A stretch of 43,244 bases of DNA, from contig JADLDR010000012.1 of assembly GCA_020846535.1 (NCBI GenBank), positions 1 through 43,244 of the forward strand. The letters run 5' to 3'. The translations under genes were made by a program, and so were the position numbers. The notes beneath the pieces are model-generated. The model searched no databases. It was given only the letters and a program-made list of their open reading frames with translations, and was not told the origin of the DNA. Shown here in pieces: positions 1 through 9,436 of the stretch (position 1 is its first letter; every line of letters starts with the position of its first letter). This DNA is from Armatimonadota bacterium. GTDB taxonomy: Bacteria > Armatimonadota > JADLDR01.

Positions 1-134
1 CGACCTACAGTAACGGGAGTGTCTACAGCGGGAAGGCGAAGCTGGCGGCAGGCAGCTACAGTTTCTATTTCTACAGCAGGCTGGTGGATACGGTCTACTA
101 TTCTACCACTATCCCCGGCCCCACGGTCAATTGA
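1..134 (+). CDS. C-terminal fragment of a probable secreted protein
   Basis: The gene runs in from the left edge. The frame beginning at base 3 reads 43 residues rich in Tyr, Ser, Thr and Gly, including the stretch SYSFYFYSRLVDTVYYSTT, and stops at TGA 132-134. Such composition fits the last beta-strands of an Ig-like or adhesin-type extracellular domain. A terminator-like hairpin follows at 252. No family can be named from this remnant. The overlapping frame 1 reading is Arg/Ser-rich and less protein-like. Confidence 0.45.
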   Translation, partial: TYSNGSVYSGKAKLAAGSYSFYFYSRLVDTVYYSTTIPGPTVN

Positions 135-251
135 TCGGAGCTTTCGCTTGAGTGTCACTGCCAAGAGCTTGAGCTACCCTATCGTCTCGTTTCTGGCAGC
201 GCCCTGAAGATAGTTCCGTCTCTTTTGCTCCTCGCCATGGCGCACAAGCGG

Positions 252-291
252 AAGCCCTTACGGCGTTCCTCTGGATGCCGCAAGGGCTTTC
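252..291 (+). terminator. Rho-independent terminator before gatC
   Basis: A 13-bp stem with one mismatch is formed by 252-264 and 277-289 around a 12-nt loop and is followed by TTT. It would end the transcript of the partial gene at the left edge and insulate the gatCAB promoter. Read from sequence only. Confidence 0.7.
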
Positions 292-332
292 GCTGCGCTC
301 CCGATCTCCCGGTGCGGCAGGGGCGCTTCATC

Positions 333-362
333 TTGCCGAAAGGAACACGGGCATGTTATAAT
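333..362 (+). promoter_or_regulatory. Sigma-70 type promoter of gatCAB
   Basis: TTGCCG (333-338) and TATAAT (357-362) are separated by 18 bp. The -10 box is extended (TGT before TATAAT). The predicted start near 369 leaves a leader of about 13 nt that begins at the ribosome binding site GGAGGAG (369-375). Confidence 0.65.
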
Positions 363-381
363 AGGGCAGGAGGAGCATATC

Positions 382-672
382 ATGAAATTGACCCTGGAGG
401 AAGTATCCCGCGTCGCGTTCCTTGCCCGGCTGGAACTCGGCGAGGCGGAAAAGGAAAGGCTGACCCACGACCTGAACGCTATCCTGGAGCATTTCAACCA
501 GTTGCAGGAACTCGATACCGAGACCGTACCCCCGACTTCCCACTCGCTTCCCCTCACTAACGTCTTCCGAGAGGACGTCGTTGCGCCCGGCCTGATGCCC
601 GAAGAGGCCCTTCAATCGGCTCCCGAGGCCCGCGACAACTGCTTCATCGTTCCCAGAATCGTCGAGAGCTGA
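382..672 (+). CDS. gatC: Asp-tRNA(Asn)/Glu-tRNA(Gln) amidotransferase subunit C
   Basis: GatC is the small scaffold subunit of GatCAB, which converts mischarged Glu-tRNA(Gln) and/or Asp-tRNA(Asn) to the correct amide form. The 96 residues have the family's usual length and signature: the N-terminal helix [17 protein letters not shown], the helix around [14 protein letters not shown], the acidic linker, the LREDVV-type element (FREDVV) and the C-terminal FIVPRIVES. The ATG is 6 nt after GGAGGAG. It heads a three-gene operon with gatA 55 nt downstream and gatB behind it. Presence of gatCAB implies that the organism uses the indirect route for at least one amide aminoacyl-tRNA. Confidence 0.97.
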   Translation: MKLTLEEVSRVAFLARLELGEAEKERLTHDLNAILEHFNQLQELDTETVPPTSHSLPLTNVFREDVVAPGLMPEEALQSAPEARDNCFIVPRIVES

Positions 673-727
673 GAGGGCGGCCTTGCGGCTGCGCCGCGCC
701 CGGCTCTTTGCCCATATCGGAGGAATC

Positions 728-2191
<1,464 letters not shown>

Positions 2192-2221
2192 ATGCGCGTC
2201 TGATTATGGAGACGGTCCAAT

Positions 2222-3661
2222 ATGCCTGAATACGAATCCGTTATCGCGATGGAGGTTCATGCGGAACTTCTGACCGCAAGCAAGATGTTCTGCTCTTGCA
2301 GCGCCGCCTTCGGGGCCCCGCCCAATACCCAGGTCTGCCCGGTCTGCCTGGGGCTGCCCGGAAGCCTGCCGGTCATGAACCGCAGGGCCGTGGAGTTCGT
2401 GCTGAAAACGGCTCTCGCCCTCAACTGCGCCATCTCCAGCGAAAGTATCTTCCACCGCAAGAACTATTTCTACCCAGACCTGCCCAAAGGCTATCAGATC
2501 TCCCAGTACGGCGAAACCCCTATCGGCGTCGGCGGCTATCTTGACATCATGGTAGATGGAGCCGTCAAGCGGGTGGGGATCCGGCGCGTCCATCTGGAGG
2601 AGGACACGGGCAAGCTCTTCCATGTGGAAGGCGGGGAAAGCATGATCGACTACAACCGCTGCGGCGTTCCTCTGATGGAGATCGTGACCGATTTCCCGCC
2701 CGATATGCGAACCCCGGAAGAAGCCCGCGAATACCTGACGCGCCTCCGGTCGATCCTGGTTTACCTAGGCGTGTGCGACGGGAAGATGGAGCAGGGGAGC
2801 CTGCGCTGCGAGCCGAACATGTCGCTGAGGCCGGTCGGGGAGGAAAAGCTGGGAACCCGCACCGAGATCAAGAACCTGAACTCCTTCCGGGCCGTCTACC
2901 GGGGGCTTCAATACGAGATCGAGCGCCAGAAAAAGATCCTTCAGGGCGGGGGAACCATCCGGCAGGAGACCCGGCGCTGGGATGAGGCCGCCGGCGCGAC
3001 CGCTCCGATGCGCGGTAAGGAATGGGAGCAGGAATATCGCTACTTCCCGGAGCCGGACCTGGTTTCCGTTCGCTTCGAGGAGGAAACCATCGCCCGCGTT
3101 CGCTCCGAAATGCCGGAACTGCCCGACCGGAAGCAGGACAGATTCATCCGGAAATACTCGCTCCCTGCTTACGATGCCCAGGTGCTGACCGCTTCCCGCC
3201 CGATGGCCGAGTTCTTCGAGGAAGCTGTCCGCCTCTACGACAACCCCAAAGCCGTGAGCAACTGGGTGATGGGCGACCTGACCCGGCTACTCAATGCCGA
3301 GAACCAGGAGATCGAAGACAGCAAGATCGCCCCGGCTCATCTCGCCGGGATGCTCTCCCTGCTGGACAAGGGCGCGATCACCGGCAAGGCCGCCAAAACC
3401 GTTTTTGAGGAGATGTTCGCGACCGGTAAGACGCCGGAATCTGTGGTTTCCGAAAAGGGCCTGACCCGGATCGATGACTCCTCCGAAATCGAGGCGGCGG
3501 TCGTCAGGGCCATCGAGGTCAACCCCAAAGTGGCGGAGGACATCCGCGGGGGCAAGGACAAATCGATCATGTTCCTGGTCGGTCAGGTGATGAAGGAGAC
3601 CCGTGGCCGCGCCAACCCGGAAGTCGTCCAGAAGATGTTGCGGGAGAGATTGCTGGGGTAG
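2222..3661 (+). CDS. gatB: Asp-tRNA(Asn)/Glu-tRNA(Gln) amidotransferase subunit B
   Basis: GatB binds the misacylated tRNA, activates the side chain with ATP and accepts ammonia channelled from GatA. The 479 residues include the cradle motifs [35 protein letters not shown] ([19 protein letters not shown]) and [14 protein letters not shown], then a helical region and the C-terminal YqeY-like tail ([19 protein letters not shown]). Length is normal. The ATG follows GGAGAC (2208-2213) at a spacing of 8 nt. It is the last gene of the gatCAB operon, and IS element 1 lies just beyond its stop. Confidence 0.97.
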   Translation: MPEYESVIAMEVHAELLTASKMFCSCSAAFGAPPNTQVCPVCLGLPGSLPVMNRRAVEFVLKTALALNCAISSESIFHRKNYFYPDLPKGYQISQYGETPIGVGGYLDIMVDGAVKRVGIRRVHLEEDTGKLFHVEGGESMIDYNRCGVPLMEIVTDFPPDMRTPEEAREYLTRLRSILVYLGVCDGKMEQGSLRCEPNMSLRPVGEEKLGTRTEIKNLNSFRAVYRGLQYEIERQKKILQGGGTIRQETRRWDEAAGATAPMRGKEWEQEYRYFPEPDLVSVRFEEETIARVRSEMPELPDRKQDRFIRKYSLPAYDAQVLTASRPMAEFFEEAVRLYDNPKAVSNWVMGDLTRLLNAENQEIEDSKIAPAHLAGMLSLLDKGAITGKAAKTVFEEMFATGKTPESVVSEKGLTRIDDSSEIEAAVVRAIEVNPKVAEDIRGGKDKSIMFLVGQVMKETRGRANPEVVQKMLRERLLG

Positions 3662-3689
3662 ACCCCCCAGGCAGCCGAGATTAAGCGAT

Positions 3690-3710
3690 CCCACCCCTAA
3701 AGGGTGTGGG
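3690..3710. repeat. Right-end subterminal palindrome of IS element 1
   Basis: The arms CCCAC and GTGGG enclose CCCTAAAGGGT. The tnpB stop codon lies inside it. In this superfamily the hairpin is recognised by TnpA as single-stranded DNA, and its transcript is the 3' part of the omega RNA. Confidence 0.7.
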
Positions 3711-4809
3711 ATTTTGCCCCTGGCACGATAGCGGGTGCTATCTCCGAGGCGTACGGCTGGCTTAAAGCAGCCCGGCGGGAAATGTTCCCCGCCGCGATGA
3801 CATCCGCCAGGCCAGCGAACCCGCAGGATGTGCAGAGGAAACGGCTTTGGGTAGGACGGTTGCGCTTGTCTACGTGCCCGCAAATGGGGCAGGTGCGCGA
3901 AGTGTTGCGCGGGTCAACGTAGACCACGGGCACGCCCTCGCGCTGTGCTTTGTAGGCGATGAAGGAGCGCAGTTGAAACAACGACCAGGAAGAGAACGTC
4001 GCCCGCTGAGCCTTACGAACCGTGCAGCGGTCGCGGATGCCTTGGAGGTCTTCCAGGGCAATCGCCCGCTTGGTGTCTTTGGCGTTGGCGACGATCTGCT
4101 TGCCGATGACGTGGTTGGTGTGCCTGGCAAAGCGCGACTCCTTGCGGCGGCGCTGCTTCAGCAGGCGGCGAGACGACTTCGTGCCTTTGGCTTGCAACCT
4201 CTTGCGGAGCCTGCGGTGGCGGTGGCGCAGGCCGTTCACCACCGCGCCGGAGTGCTGGGTGCCGTCGCTGTCGGTGGCGATGTTAACCATGCCCAGATCC
4301 ACACCGAGGAAGCCCTCCGGGTCGAAGGGATCGGCTTCGGGCACGTCCACCGTCACGTAGAGGTAGAAGGTGCCGTCCCGGTAGACCAGATCTGCCTGCC
4401 CTTGGCGGCGGTCAAGACGGGCGGCCTGGTAGCTGCTGTAACGCACGGGCACGACTATACGCCCGGAGAGCGTCAGCAGCGAAACGGTATCGGCGCTCTT
4501 CCAGGCCATGATCCGTTCGTCGTAGACCATCGCCCCGTGGTGGCGAAAGGTCGGCCGGATCATGCGGTCGCGCTTATAGGCTTCGCAGGTCTTGGCGATA
4601 GCGCGAACTGCCATCTGCGAAGAGAGGCCAAAGCGGTCGCGCACGTCGTGGTAGGCTTCCTGCTGAAGCCGATACTTGTTGGCGGTTTTCAGGCGAAAGG
4701 CTATCTCTCCCAGGTAGTTGCAGGCGGCGTTAAACGCTGCCAGAGTCTCCAGGAGAGCCTGCGCCTACTCCGGCGTGGGAGCCAGTTTCACCACGAGTAT
4801 CTGCTTCAC
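3697..4809 (-). pseudogene. tnpB: TnpB-family RNA-guided nuclease, interrupted by an early amber codon
   Basis: TnpB proteins are RNA-guided DNA nucleases of IS200/IS605 elements. Here the long open part (4644 down to 3697, 315 residues) carries the RuvC-like residues Asp in GVDLGMVNIA, Glu in ALEDLQGIR and Asp in LADVIAAGNI, plus the zinc finger CPIC/CTSC. It lacks the normal N-terminus. Reading upstream in the same frame recovers that N-terminus from GTG 4809 (VKQILVVKLAPTPE, then AQALLETLAAFNAACNYLGE), with a single TAG at 4765-4767 at codon 15. CAG to TAG is the simplest origin. Restart at GTG 4644 would lose 55 residues. The gene is therefore scored as inactivated, although its catalytic site is intact. 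Confidence 0.85.
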
Positions 4810-4815
4810 GATAGA

Positions 4816-4844
4816 ATTATACCATCTATGCAAGGAACTGCCAA
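4816..4844 (-). promoter_or_regulatory. Leaderless promoter of tnpB in IS element 1
   Basis: On the minus strand TTGGCA (4844-4839), a 17-bp spacer and an extended -10 (TGG before TATAAT, 4821-4816) end 6 nt before the GTG at 4809. The predicted transcription start coincides with the start codon. Confidence 0.65.
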
Positions 4845-4887
4845 GCGAAAGGAGGGGGTGCCCTCGGCGGGCGACTGGCGTCTTCCT

Positions 4888-4911
4888 CCCACCGCTAAAG
4901 CGCGTGGGCTT
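4888..4911. repeat. Left-end subterminal palindrome of IS element 1
   Basis: The arms CCCAC and GTGGG enclose a CGCTAAAGCGC-type core. On the minus strand it begins AAGCCCACGCGCTT, as does the left-end palindrome of element 2 at 7820-7840. Confidence 0.7.
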
Positions 4912-4948
4912 CCGACGCCACCAAGATGTTGTGAGCGGCCTGTCCGAT

Positions 4949-5737
4949 TTATCGGGCGGGCCGTATGATTTTGTGGGCCGCTGCCAGGTCTTCGGGCTTA
5001 TCGATATCCGCGCCGATTTCAGGGTAGGGAAAGACGATGGCGGAGGCGGAGCCGCCGAGGATGGAGCCGACTCTGCGCTCCAAATAGGGAATGGAGATGG
5101 CAGCCGGGAAAGCGCGGGAGAGCAGGAAGCGGACGACCAGGCTCAGGCCGATGATTTTGAGAAGCCCTGCCGGGCTTTTCCGCAGGGAAAAGACTTTTTC
5201 GATCAAGGGGCCGTTTTTCAGCAGCACTGCGGCATCGATCAGCACCAGGTTCCCCCCGGTGAATTCCCCCTCGCGAATCCGCACCGAGGTTCGCTTCATC
5301 TCCGGATACTTCAGCCGGGCCGCCGCCATCGGAACGATGGGATAGCAGAAGTCCGCGCCGGTGGACAGGGCGGCGCGGATGAACGAGTCCACCATCCGTC
5401 CGGTCAGCATCGGCACATCCACGCTCGCCAGCAGCACTTTTTGCGTCCGGCTCGCCTTCACCCCGATGCGGATGTTCTCGAAAAACGTTTCCCCGCCGGG
5501 CAGCATCTCCGCAGCCCCTTCCGCCGAGCGGGCGGGAAGCGTTCCGACCACCCGGATGGCCTCGATACAGGCGGCTTCCCGGAGCGCGTCCAGCACGTAT
5601 TCCACCATGGGGCGGCCATGAATGGGGACCAGGGCCTTATTGAGCATCCCGGGAACCAGAGCCTTTTCCGGTTTGCTGATCCCCCCGGCCAGCACGACGG
5701 CGGAAACCGAAGGGCTAACGGGCAGAGAGGGTGTCAT
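4949..5737 (-). CDS. MobA-like NTP transferase family protein
   Basis: A 262-residue GT-A fold nucleotidyltransferase. The N-terminus has the nucleotide-binding signature AVVLAGG followed by NKALVPIHGRPMVEYVLDAL, and the metal-binding Asp lies in LLASVDVPMLTG. This family transfers a nucleotide to a phosphate or cofactor, and the substrate here is unknown. The ATG at 5737 follows AGAGGA and lies inside the 3' end of ispE, overlapping it by 23 bp, which suggests translational coupling. An upstream in-frame start at 5788 would add 17 residues before the fold and is less likely. The pairing with ispE makes a role in isoprenoid or cell-envelope precursors possible but unproven. Confidence 0.8.
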   Translation of the reverse strand: MTPSLPVSPSVSAVVLAGGISKPEKALVPGMLNKALVPIHGRPMVEYVLDALREAACIEAIRVVGTLPARSAEGAAEMLPGGETFFENIRIGVKASRTQKVLLASVDVPMLTGRMVDSFIRAALSTGADFCYPIVPMAAARLKYPEMKRTSVRIREGEFTGGNLVLIDAAVLLKNGPLIEKVFSLRKSPAGLLKIIGLSLVVRFLLSRAFPAAISIPYLERRVGSILGGSASAIVFPYPEIGADIDKPEDLAAAHKIIRPAR

Positions 5738-6590
5738 GGCGCATGTCCTCTGTTCGAGCGGCGCAGGCAAAAGGGTAATCGCAGGCAAGCGTTGCGGCGG
5801 CCCGGGCGGCGGCTTCGATGTCGGGGAAGAGGCCGAAGACCGCGGAGCCGCTGCCGCACAGCAGAGATCCGGCCGCGCCGAGCTGCCTCAGCCGGTCGTG
5901 GATGCGCCGGAGCGCGGGAAACGCGGCGCAGGCAACGGCATCGAAATCGTTATGAAGAGCTTCTCCCACCTGCAAAGGGTCTCCCGAAGCGAGCGCCTGC
6001 CGCATGGTTTCCGCGGACCGGCGAGGGCTTCGCTTTTGAGGCAGTTGCCCGTAGGCCCAGGCGGTGGAAATGCCGAAATCGGGCCTGACCAGCGCCAGGG
6101 AGAGAGATGCCCGGCTGCCCAGAGGCGAGACGCGCTCTCCCCGCCCCTGAAGGAGCGCGGTTCCTCCGAACAGGAAGAAGGGGACATCCGACCCGAGAAG
6201 GGCGGCTATCGGCAGCAGCCGATCCAGAGGCCAGCGCAGTTCCCAGAGTTCGTTCAAGGCCCGCAGCATGGTCGCGGCGTTGCCGCTGCCCCCGCCGAGG
6301 CCCGCCTGCGCCGGGATACGTTTCTCGATGTGGATGGATACGCCGAGTTCGGGCAGGCTGGCGTGGCTCCGCAGCAGTTCGGCGGCCCGGTAGGCCAGGT
6401 TGCGGGCGTCGCAGGGGAGGTAAGGGGCGGAACAGGTCAGAGCGATTTTCTCGGGCTGAGGCCGGAGAGTAATGATATCATGCAGTCCGACTGCCGCCGC
6501 CACCGATTCCAGGTTGTGGTAACCGTCGGGCCGCCTGCCGAGAATATCGAGCGTCAGGTTGATTTTGGCAGGGGAAAGGTAGTCAGGCAT
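5715..6590 (-). CDS. ispE: 4-diphosphocytidyl-2-C-methyl-D-erythritol kinase
   Basis: IspE phosphorylates CDP-methylerythritol at the 2-hydroxyl in the non-mevalonate isoprenoid pathway. The 291-residue protein is a GHMP kinase: substrate motif PAKINLTLDILGRRPDGYHNLES, ATP-binding loop PAQAGLGGGSGNAA, GSDVPFFL and the C-terminal glycine motif SLLCGSGSAVFGLF. The reading frame extends upstream to 6626, but that TTG is part of a -35 box, so the ATG at 6590 is the start, with no ribosome binding site. This agrees with a leaderless mRNA. Confidence 0.95.
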   Translation of the reverse strand: MPDYLSPAKINLTLDILGRRPDGYHNLESVAAAVGLHDIITLRPQPEKIALTCSAPYLPCDARNLAYRAAELLRSHASLPELGVSIHIEKRIPAQAGLGGGSGNAATMLRALNELWELRWPLDRLLPIAALLGSDVPFFLFGGTALLQGRGERVSPLGSRASLSLALVRPDFGISTAWAYGQLPQKRSPRRSAETMRQALASGDPLQVGEALHNDFDAVACAAFPALRRIHDRLRQLGAAGSLLCGSGSAVFGLFPDIEAAARAAATLACDYPFACAARTEDMRHDTLSAR

Positions 6591-6596
6591 ATTTTG

Positions 6597-6626
6597 ATTA
6601 TGGCATATCGGGCAGGCGATTGTCAA
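6597..6626 (-). promoter_or_regulatory. Leaderless promoter of ispE
   Basis: A perfect TTGACA (6626-6621), an 18-bp spacer and CATAAT (6602-6597) on the minus strand. The -10 box ends 6 nt before ATG 6590, which places the transcription start at the start codon. Confidence 0.7.
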
Positions 6627-6701
6627 AAAGGCCGCTTTCCGGAAGCGCGAATTTGGGCCTAAAAACAGGTATTCTAACGAGTATTTATCCAGACAAAGTT
6701 A

Positions 6702-6710
6702 TGTTATAAT
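6702..6710 (+). promoter_or_regulatory. Extended -10 promoter of the PEP-CTERM gene
   Basis: TGTTATAAT at 6702-6710 with no good -35 box. The predicted start near 6717 gives a leader of about 63 nt before the ATG at 6780. The same TGTTATAAT precedes gatC. Confidence 0.6.
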
Positions 6711-6779
6711 GGATGTAGTGTCCGGCCTGGCTCTCCTTTCTGCCAACCGCCGGATAAAATCTAGCAAGGGGGAACTTCT

Positions 6780-7736
6780 ATGAAAAAAGCTCGGATAGCG
6801 ATGATGCTGTTTGTGCTGACGGCAACCTGTTCATCGAGCCTTTTTGCCGATTTCACGCTCACCGTTTTTGAGGATACCATCAGCGTCAAAGGCCAGACGA
6901 TCACGCATTCCGGTTCCGCCCAGGGATTTTTCACGTTCCAGCCGACCGATACCCATGGAAACCTGGGTCTGCTGGCGCAAGCCGCCCCGGACCGCAACTG
7001 GGGTTTGAGCAATCCTTATCCTGTCGAGAAAATATCCGGCGGCAATATGTTCGATGTCGTGGGCATGTACGGCATGGCGAACACGGACCGGTTGCGGTTT
7101 GCGGTCGTGTTCTCGATGGGGCCGGAGGGGGTCTTCGATCCCTATAGCTATCATCAAAAACTCGGGCCCGGCGACTTGCGCGTTGATATCGAAAATCCCG
7201 ACGGCGATTACGGGGTGGGATTGCGGACGACCAAAATCACCGGCGGCTACGGAGGGGAAAGCCAGGAGGCCAAGCCGGCCGTGTTCGGAACCTCGAACCG
7301 GAGAGATGCCACCGTCCATTCCGATGGGAAAGCCGCTGTTCGATTCATCAAAAACGATGTGGACTCCACTTCGAACGATGACTGGTATCGCTACGACGGC
7401 CTTTCCAACCCTCCCTATGACGGCTGCCAGATCGATGGGCGCAGCGCATGGGTGTTCGATCCCTTCGGAGCGGACTGGGACCAGGCCACGGTTTCGTGGA
7501 CTCCATATGCAGGAAGCGGATCGGACCGCAAGCTATGGGTGGCTGAAGGAATCTGGAACTGGTCTTTCCTCGGCCTGAAGGATGGGGAGAAGGTCAACCT
7601 CTATACCGGCACGGACTGTAACAACGACCGCATGATGGTGCAGGTGACCGTGGTGCCGGAGCCTTCCAGCCTGGTTCTCATCGGGAGCGCGATGCTCGGA
7701 ATGGCCGGGCTGTGCAAAAGGCGCAGGCTGGCTTAA
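6780..7736 (+). CDS. PEP-CTERM sorting-domain exported protein
   Basis: A 318-residue protein with a signal peptide (MKKARIAMMLFVLTATCSSSLFA) and a C-terminal PEP-CTERM sorting signal: VPEPSSLVLIGSAMLGMAGL followed by CKRRRLA. In this system the C-terminal segment is processed by an exosortase at the inner membrane and the protein goes to the surface or exopolysaccharide matrix. The middle is rich in Asp, Gly, Trp and Tyr and looks like a beta-sandwich, but I recognise no named domain. The ATG follows AAGGGGGAA. It is a single-gene unit between its own promoter and terminator. No exosortase gene lies in the window. Confidence 0.85.
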   Translation: MKKARIAMMLFVLTATCSSSLFADFTLTVFEDTISVKGQTITHSGSAQGFFTFQPTDTHGNLGLLAQAAPDRNWGLSNPYPVEKISGGNMFDVVGMYGMANTDRLRFAVVFSMGPEGVFDPYSYHQKLGPGDLRVDIENPDGDYGVGLRTTKITGGYGGESQEAKPAVFGTSNRRDATVHSDGKAAVRFIKNDVDSTSNDDWYRYDGLSNPPYDGCQIDGRSAWVFDPFGADWDQATVSWTPYAGSGSDRKLWVAEGIWNWSFLGLKDGEKVNLYTGTDCNNDRMMVQVTVVPEPSSLVLIGSAMLGMAGLCKRRRLA

Positions 7737-7749
7737 CGGCAGGCAGCGC

Positions 7750-7788
7750 AAGAGCCGCAGGAGGCCTCCTGCGGCTCTTTGTGTTTTT
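7750..7788 (+). terminator. Strong Rho-independent terminator after the PEP-CTERM gene
   Basis: A perfect 30-bp palindrome at 7750-7779 (AAGAGCCGCAGGAGG and its complement) is followed by a T-rich run to 7788. Confidence 0.9.
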
Positions 7789-7819
7789 ACGGATTCAGGG
7801 GGGGCCAGGGGGCGCAAAG

Positions 7820-7840
7820 CCCACGCGCTTCAGCCGTGGG
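7820..7840. repeat. Left-end subterminal palindrome of IS element 2
   Basis: CCCACG...CGTGGG hairpin just upstream of tnpA. It is nearly identical to the palindrome at 4888-4911 of element 1. Confidence 0.75.
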
Positions 7841-7848
7841 ATGGAGCC

Positions 7849-8247
7849 ATGCCGCAAACGTACAAACACAAAGAGACTTCGGTCTACCTTTGCAACTACC
7901 ACCTGATCTTCTGTCCGAAGAGGCGCAGGAAGATTCTGGTGGGTGTTGTCCGAGACAGACTGGAGCAGATCATCCGAGAGACAGCCCTTGAGATCGACTG
8001 TGAAGTGATCGCTCTGGAGATCATGCCTGACCATGTGCATCTGTTGATCTCGGCTCCTCCGAGTCTGGCTCCCCATCAGGTAGTCGGTCGACTCAAAGGC
8101 AAGTCGGCGCGTCTCTTCCGCCAGGAATTTCCTCTGTTCAAACGGATGCCGTCGCTATGGACTCGTTCCTGCTTCTGTTCCACCGCAGGCCATGTTGCCT
8201 CGGAGACGATCCAGCGGTACATCGGGAGCCAGCGGAAGCGAGATTGA
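7849..8247 (+). CDS. tnpA: IS200/IS605-family Y1 transposase TnpA
   Basis: TnpA is a small HUH single-strand transposase that cuts and rejoins the IS ends through a 5'-phosphotyrosine. The 132-residue protein has the family pattern: YLCNYHLIFCPKRRRKIL near the start, the metal-binding HUH pair His62 and His64 in MPDHVHLLI, LWTRS, and catalytic Tyr124 in ETIQRYI. Length is normal, and nothing suggests inactivation. tnpB starts 28 nt after its stop. Confidence 0.93.
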   Translation: MPQTYKHKETSVYLCNYHLIFCPKRRRKILVGVVRDRLEQIIRETALEIDCEVIALEIMPDHVHLLISAPPSLAPHQVVGRLKGKSARLFRQEFPLFKRMPSLWTRSCFCSTAGHVASETIQRYIGSQRKRD

Positions 8248-8275
8248 AACGTGCGGCGGCACAAGGCACTCGGCC

Positions 8276-9400
8276 ATGAAGCAGGCGTTCGTCTACAAGC
8301 TGCGTCCCACCCGCAAGCAGGAGCAGGCTCTTGAGGACACCCTGGAAACCTGCCGCCACCTCTACAACGCCTGCCTGGGAGAACGCAAGCAGGCGTGGGC
8401 GCAACGCCAGGAGCGCCTGTCCTTTGCCAAGCAGTGTGCCACCCTGCCTGAGAGAAAGCAGACAAGCCCGCACCTGCCGCTTGTCCATTCCCAGGTGTTG
8501 CAGGATGTGCTGCATCGTGTCCAGCGATCCTATGACCACTTCTTTCGCCGCCTGAAGCAGCAGAAGGAAAAGCCTGGTTTCCCCCGATTCAAGGGCCGGG
8601 GCGGGTACGATTCCTTCACGTACCCGCAGTGGGGAAACGGTGTCGGCTTCAAGGAGGGTAGGCTCTGCCTCTCCAGGATTGGGCTTCTTCGTATCTGCTC
8701 CGACCGTCCACTTCAGGGTGATCCCAAGACCTGCACGATCCGCAGAAGAGCCGATGGCTGGTATGCCTGTATCGTCTGTGCGGTCGCGCCTGCGCCGCTC
8801 CCCCTCACGGGAGAGAGCATCGGTCTGGATGTGGGCCTGGAGAACTTCGCCACTCTCTCCACAGGAAAGCAGACCCCCAACCCTCGATTGCTCCGCAGGG
8901 CCGAAAGGCGGCTGAAGACCGCTCAAAGGCGTCTCTCTCGCAGAAAGAAGGGAAGCCGAAACAGGGCGAAGGCGAGAGTGCTGCTTGCCAAAGCCCATCT
9001 GAAGGTGCAGCGGGCCAGGCTGGACTTCTGCCACAAGGTCGCTCACGATCTTCTCGACCGCTTCGACACCCTCGCGGTCGAGAAACTGAACATCAAAGGG
9101 ATGCTCAAGAACCATCCTCTGGCGAAGAGCATCGCCGATGTGGGTTGGGGAACCTTCCTGTCGGTCCTGAAGAGAAAGGCTGAGAGGGCCGTCCGTTCCG
9201 TCGTGGAAGTCGATCCCAGGTATACCAGCCAGATATGTTCGGGCTGCGGCGAGAGTGTTCCGAAGAAACTCTCCGTTCGATGGCACGCCTGTCCCTACTG
9301 TGGACTGGAGGCGCATCGGGGCACCAACGCCGCCCTGAACATCAAGAGAAAGGGCGGGGTCACCGCCTTTGGGGAGACGGCTACACTGGTTGCGGTCTGA
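8276..9400 (+). CDS. tnpB: TnpB-family protein with altered RuvC-III residue
   Basis: A full-length TnpB (374 residues) from the standard start MKQAFVYKLRPT. The frame extends upstream to 8192, but that part overlaps tnpA. RuvC-I Asp185 lies in IGLDVGLENFA, RuvC-II Glu269 in VEKLNIKGM, and the zinc finger uses Cys321/324 and Cys339/342. The RuvC-III motif, normally DRDxNAAxNI, reads HRGTNAALNI, so the catalytic Asp two residues before Asn is Gly349 (codon GGC at 9320-9322, one transition from GAC). Either the nuclease is dead, or another acidic residue substitutes, as has been described for rearranged TnpB sites. The 3' end probably doubles as omega RNA. Confidence 0.92.
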   Translation: MKQAFVYKLRPTRKQEQALEDTLETCRHLYNACLGERKQAWAQRQERLSFAKQCATLPERKQTSPHLPLVHSQVLQDVLHRVQRSYDHFFRRLKQQKEKPGFPRFKGRGGYDSFTYPQWGNGVGFKEGRLCLSRIGLLRICSDRPLQGDPKTCTIRRRADGWYACIVCAVAPAPLPLTGESIGLDVGLENFATLSTGKQTPNPRLLRRAERRLKTAQRRLSRRKKGSRNRAKARVLLAKAHLKVQRARLDFCHKVAHDLLDRFDTLAVEKLNIKGMLKNHPLAKSIADVGWGTFLSVLKRKAERAVRSVVEVDPRYTSQICSGCGESVPKKLSVRWHACPYCGLEAHRGTNAALNIKRKGGVTAFGETATLVAV

Positions 9401-9411
9401 GAACCAAGAAC

Positions 9412-9432
9412 CCCACAGGCTTCACCCGTGGG
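9412..9432. repeat. Right-end subterminal palindrome of IS element 2
   Basis: CCCACAGG...CGTGGG hairpin directly after the tnpB stop, followed by GAGTGTCA. A tnpB-linked omega RNA would end here and take its guide from the flank beginning at 9440. Confidence 0.7.
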
Positions 9433-9436
9433 AGTG

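Larger units (their letters stand above)
3675..4915 (-). mobile_element. IS200/IS605-superfamily element 1 (tnpB only)
   Basis: A tnpB-type gene on the minus strand is framed by the subterminal palindromes typical of this superfamily: 3690-3710 at its 3' end (CCCAC...GTGGG type) and 4888-4911 at its 5' end. There is no tnpA inside. The 5' palindrome closely matches the one at 7820-7840 of element 2, so the TnpA of element 2 could in principle act on it. Exact termini cannot be fixed without an empty site, and both edges are approximate. The element sits in the short gap between gatB and the nucleotidyltransferase gene. Confidence 0.75.

Noticed and set aside
4765..4767. Amber codon in tnpB1 read as pyrrolysine or suppressed
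   Set aside because: No Pyl genes or context are seen. The residue is expected to be Gln in the family, so CAG to TAG mutation is sufficient.
3847..4968. Plus-strand ORF opposite tnpB of element 1
   Set aside because: The tnpB motifs are on the minus strand. This ORF is an artefact of GC-rich codons.
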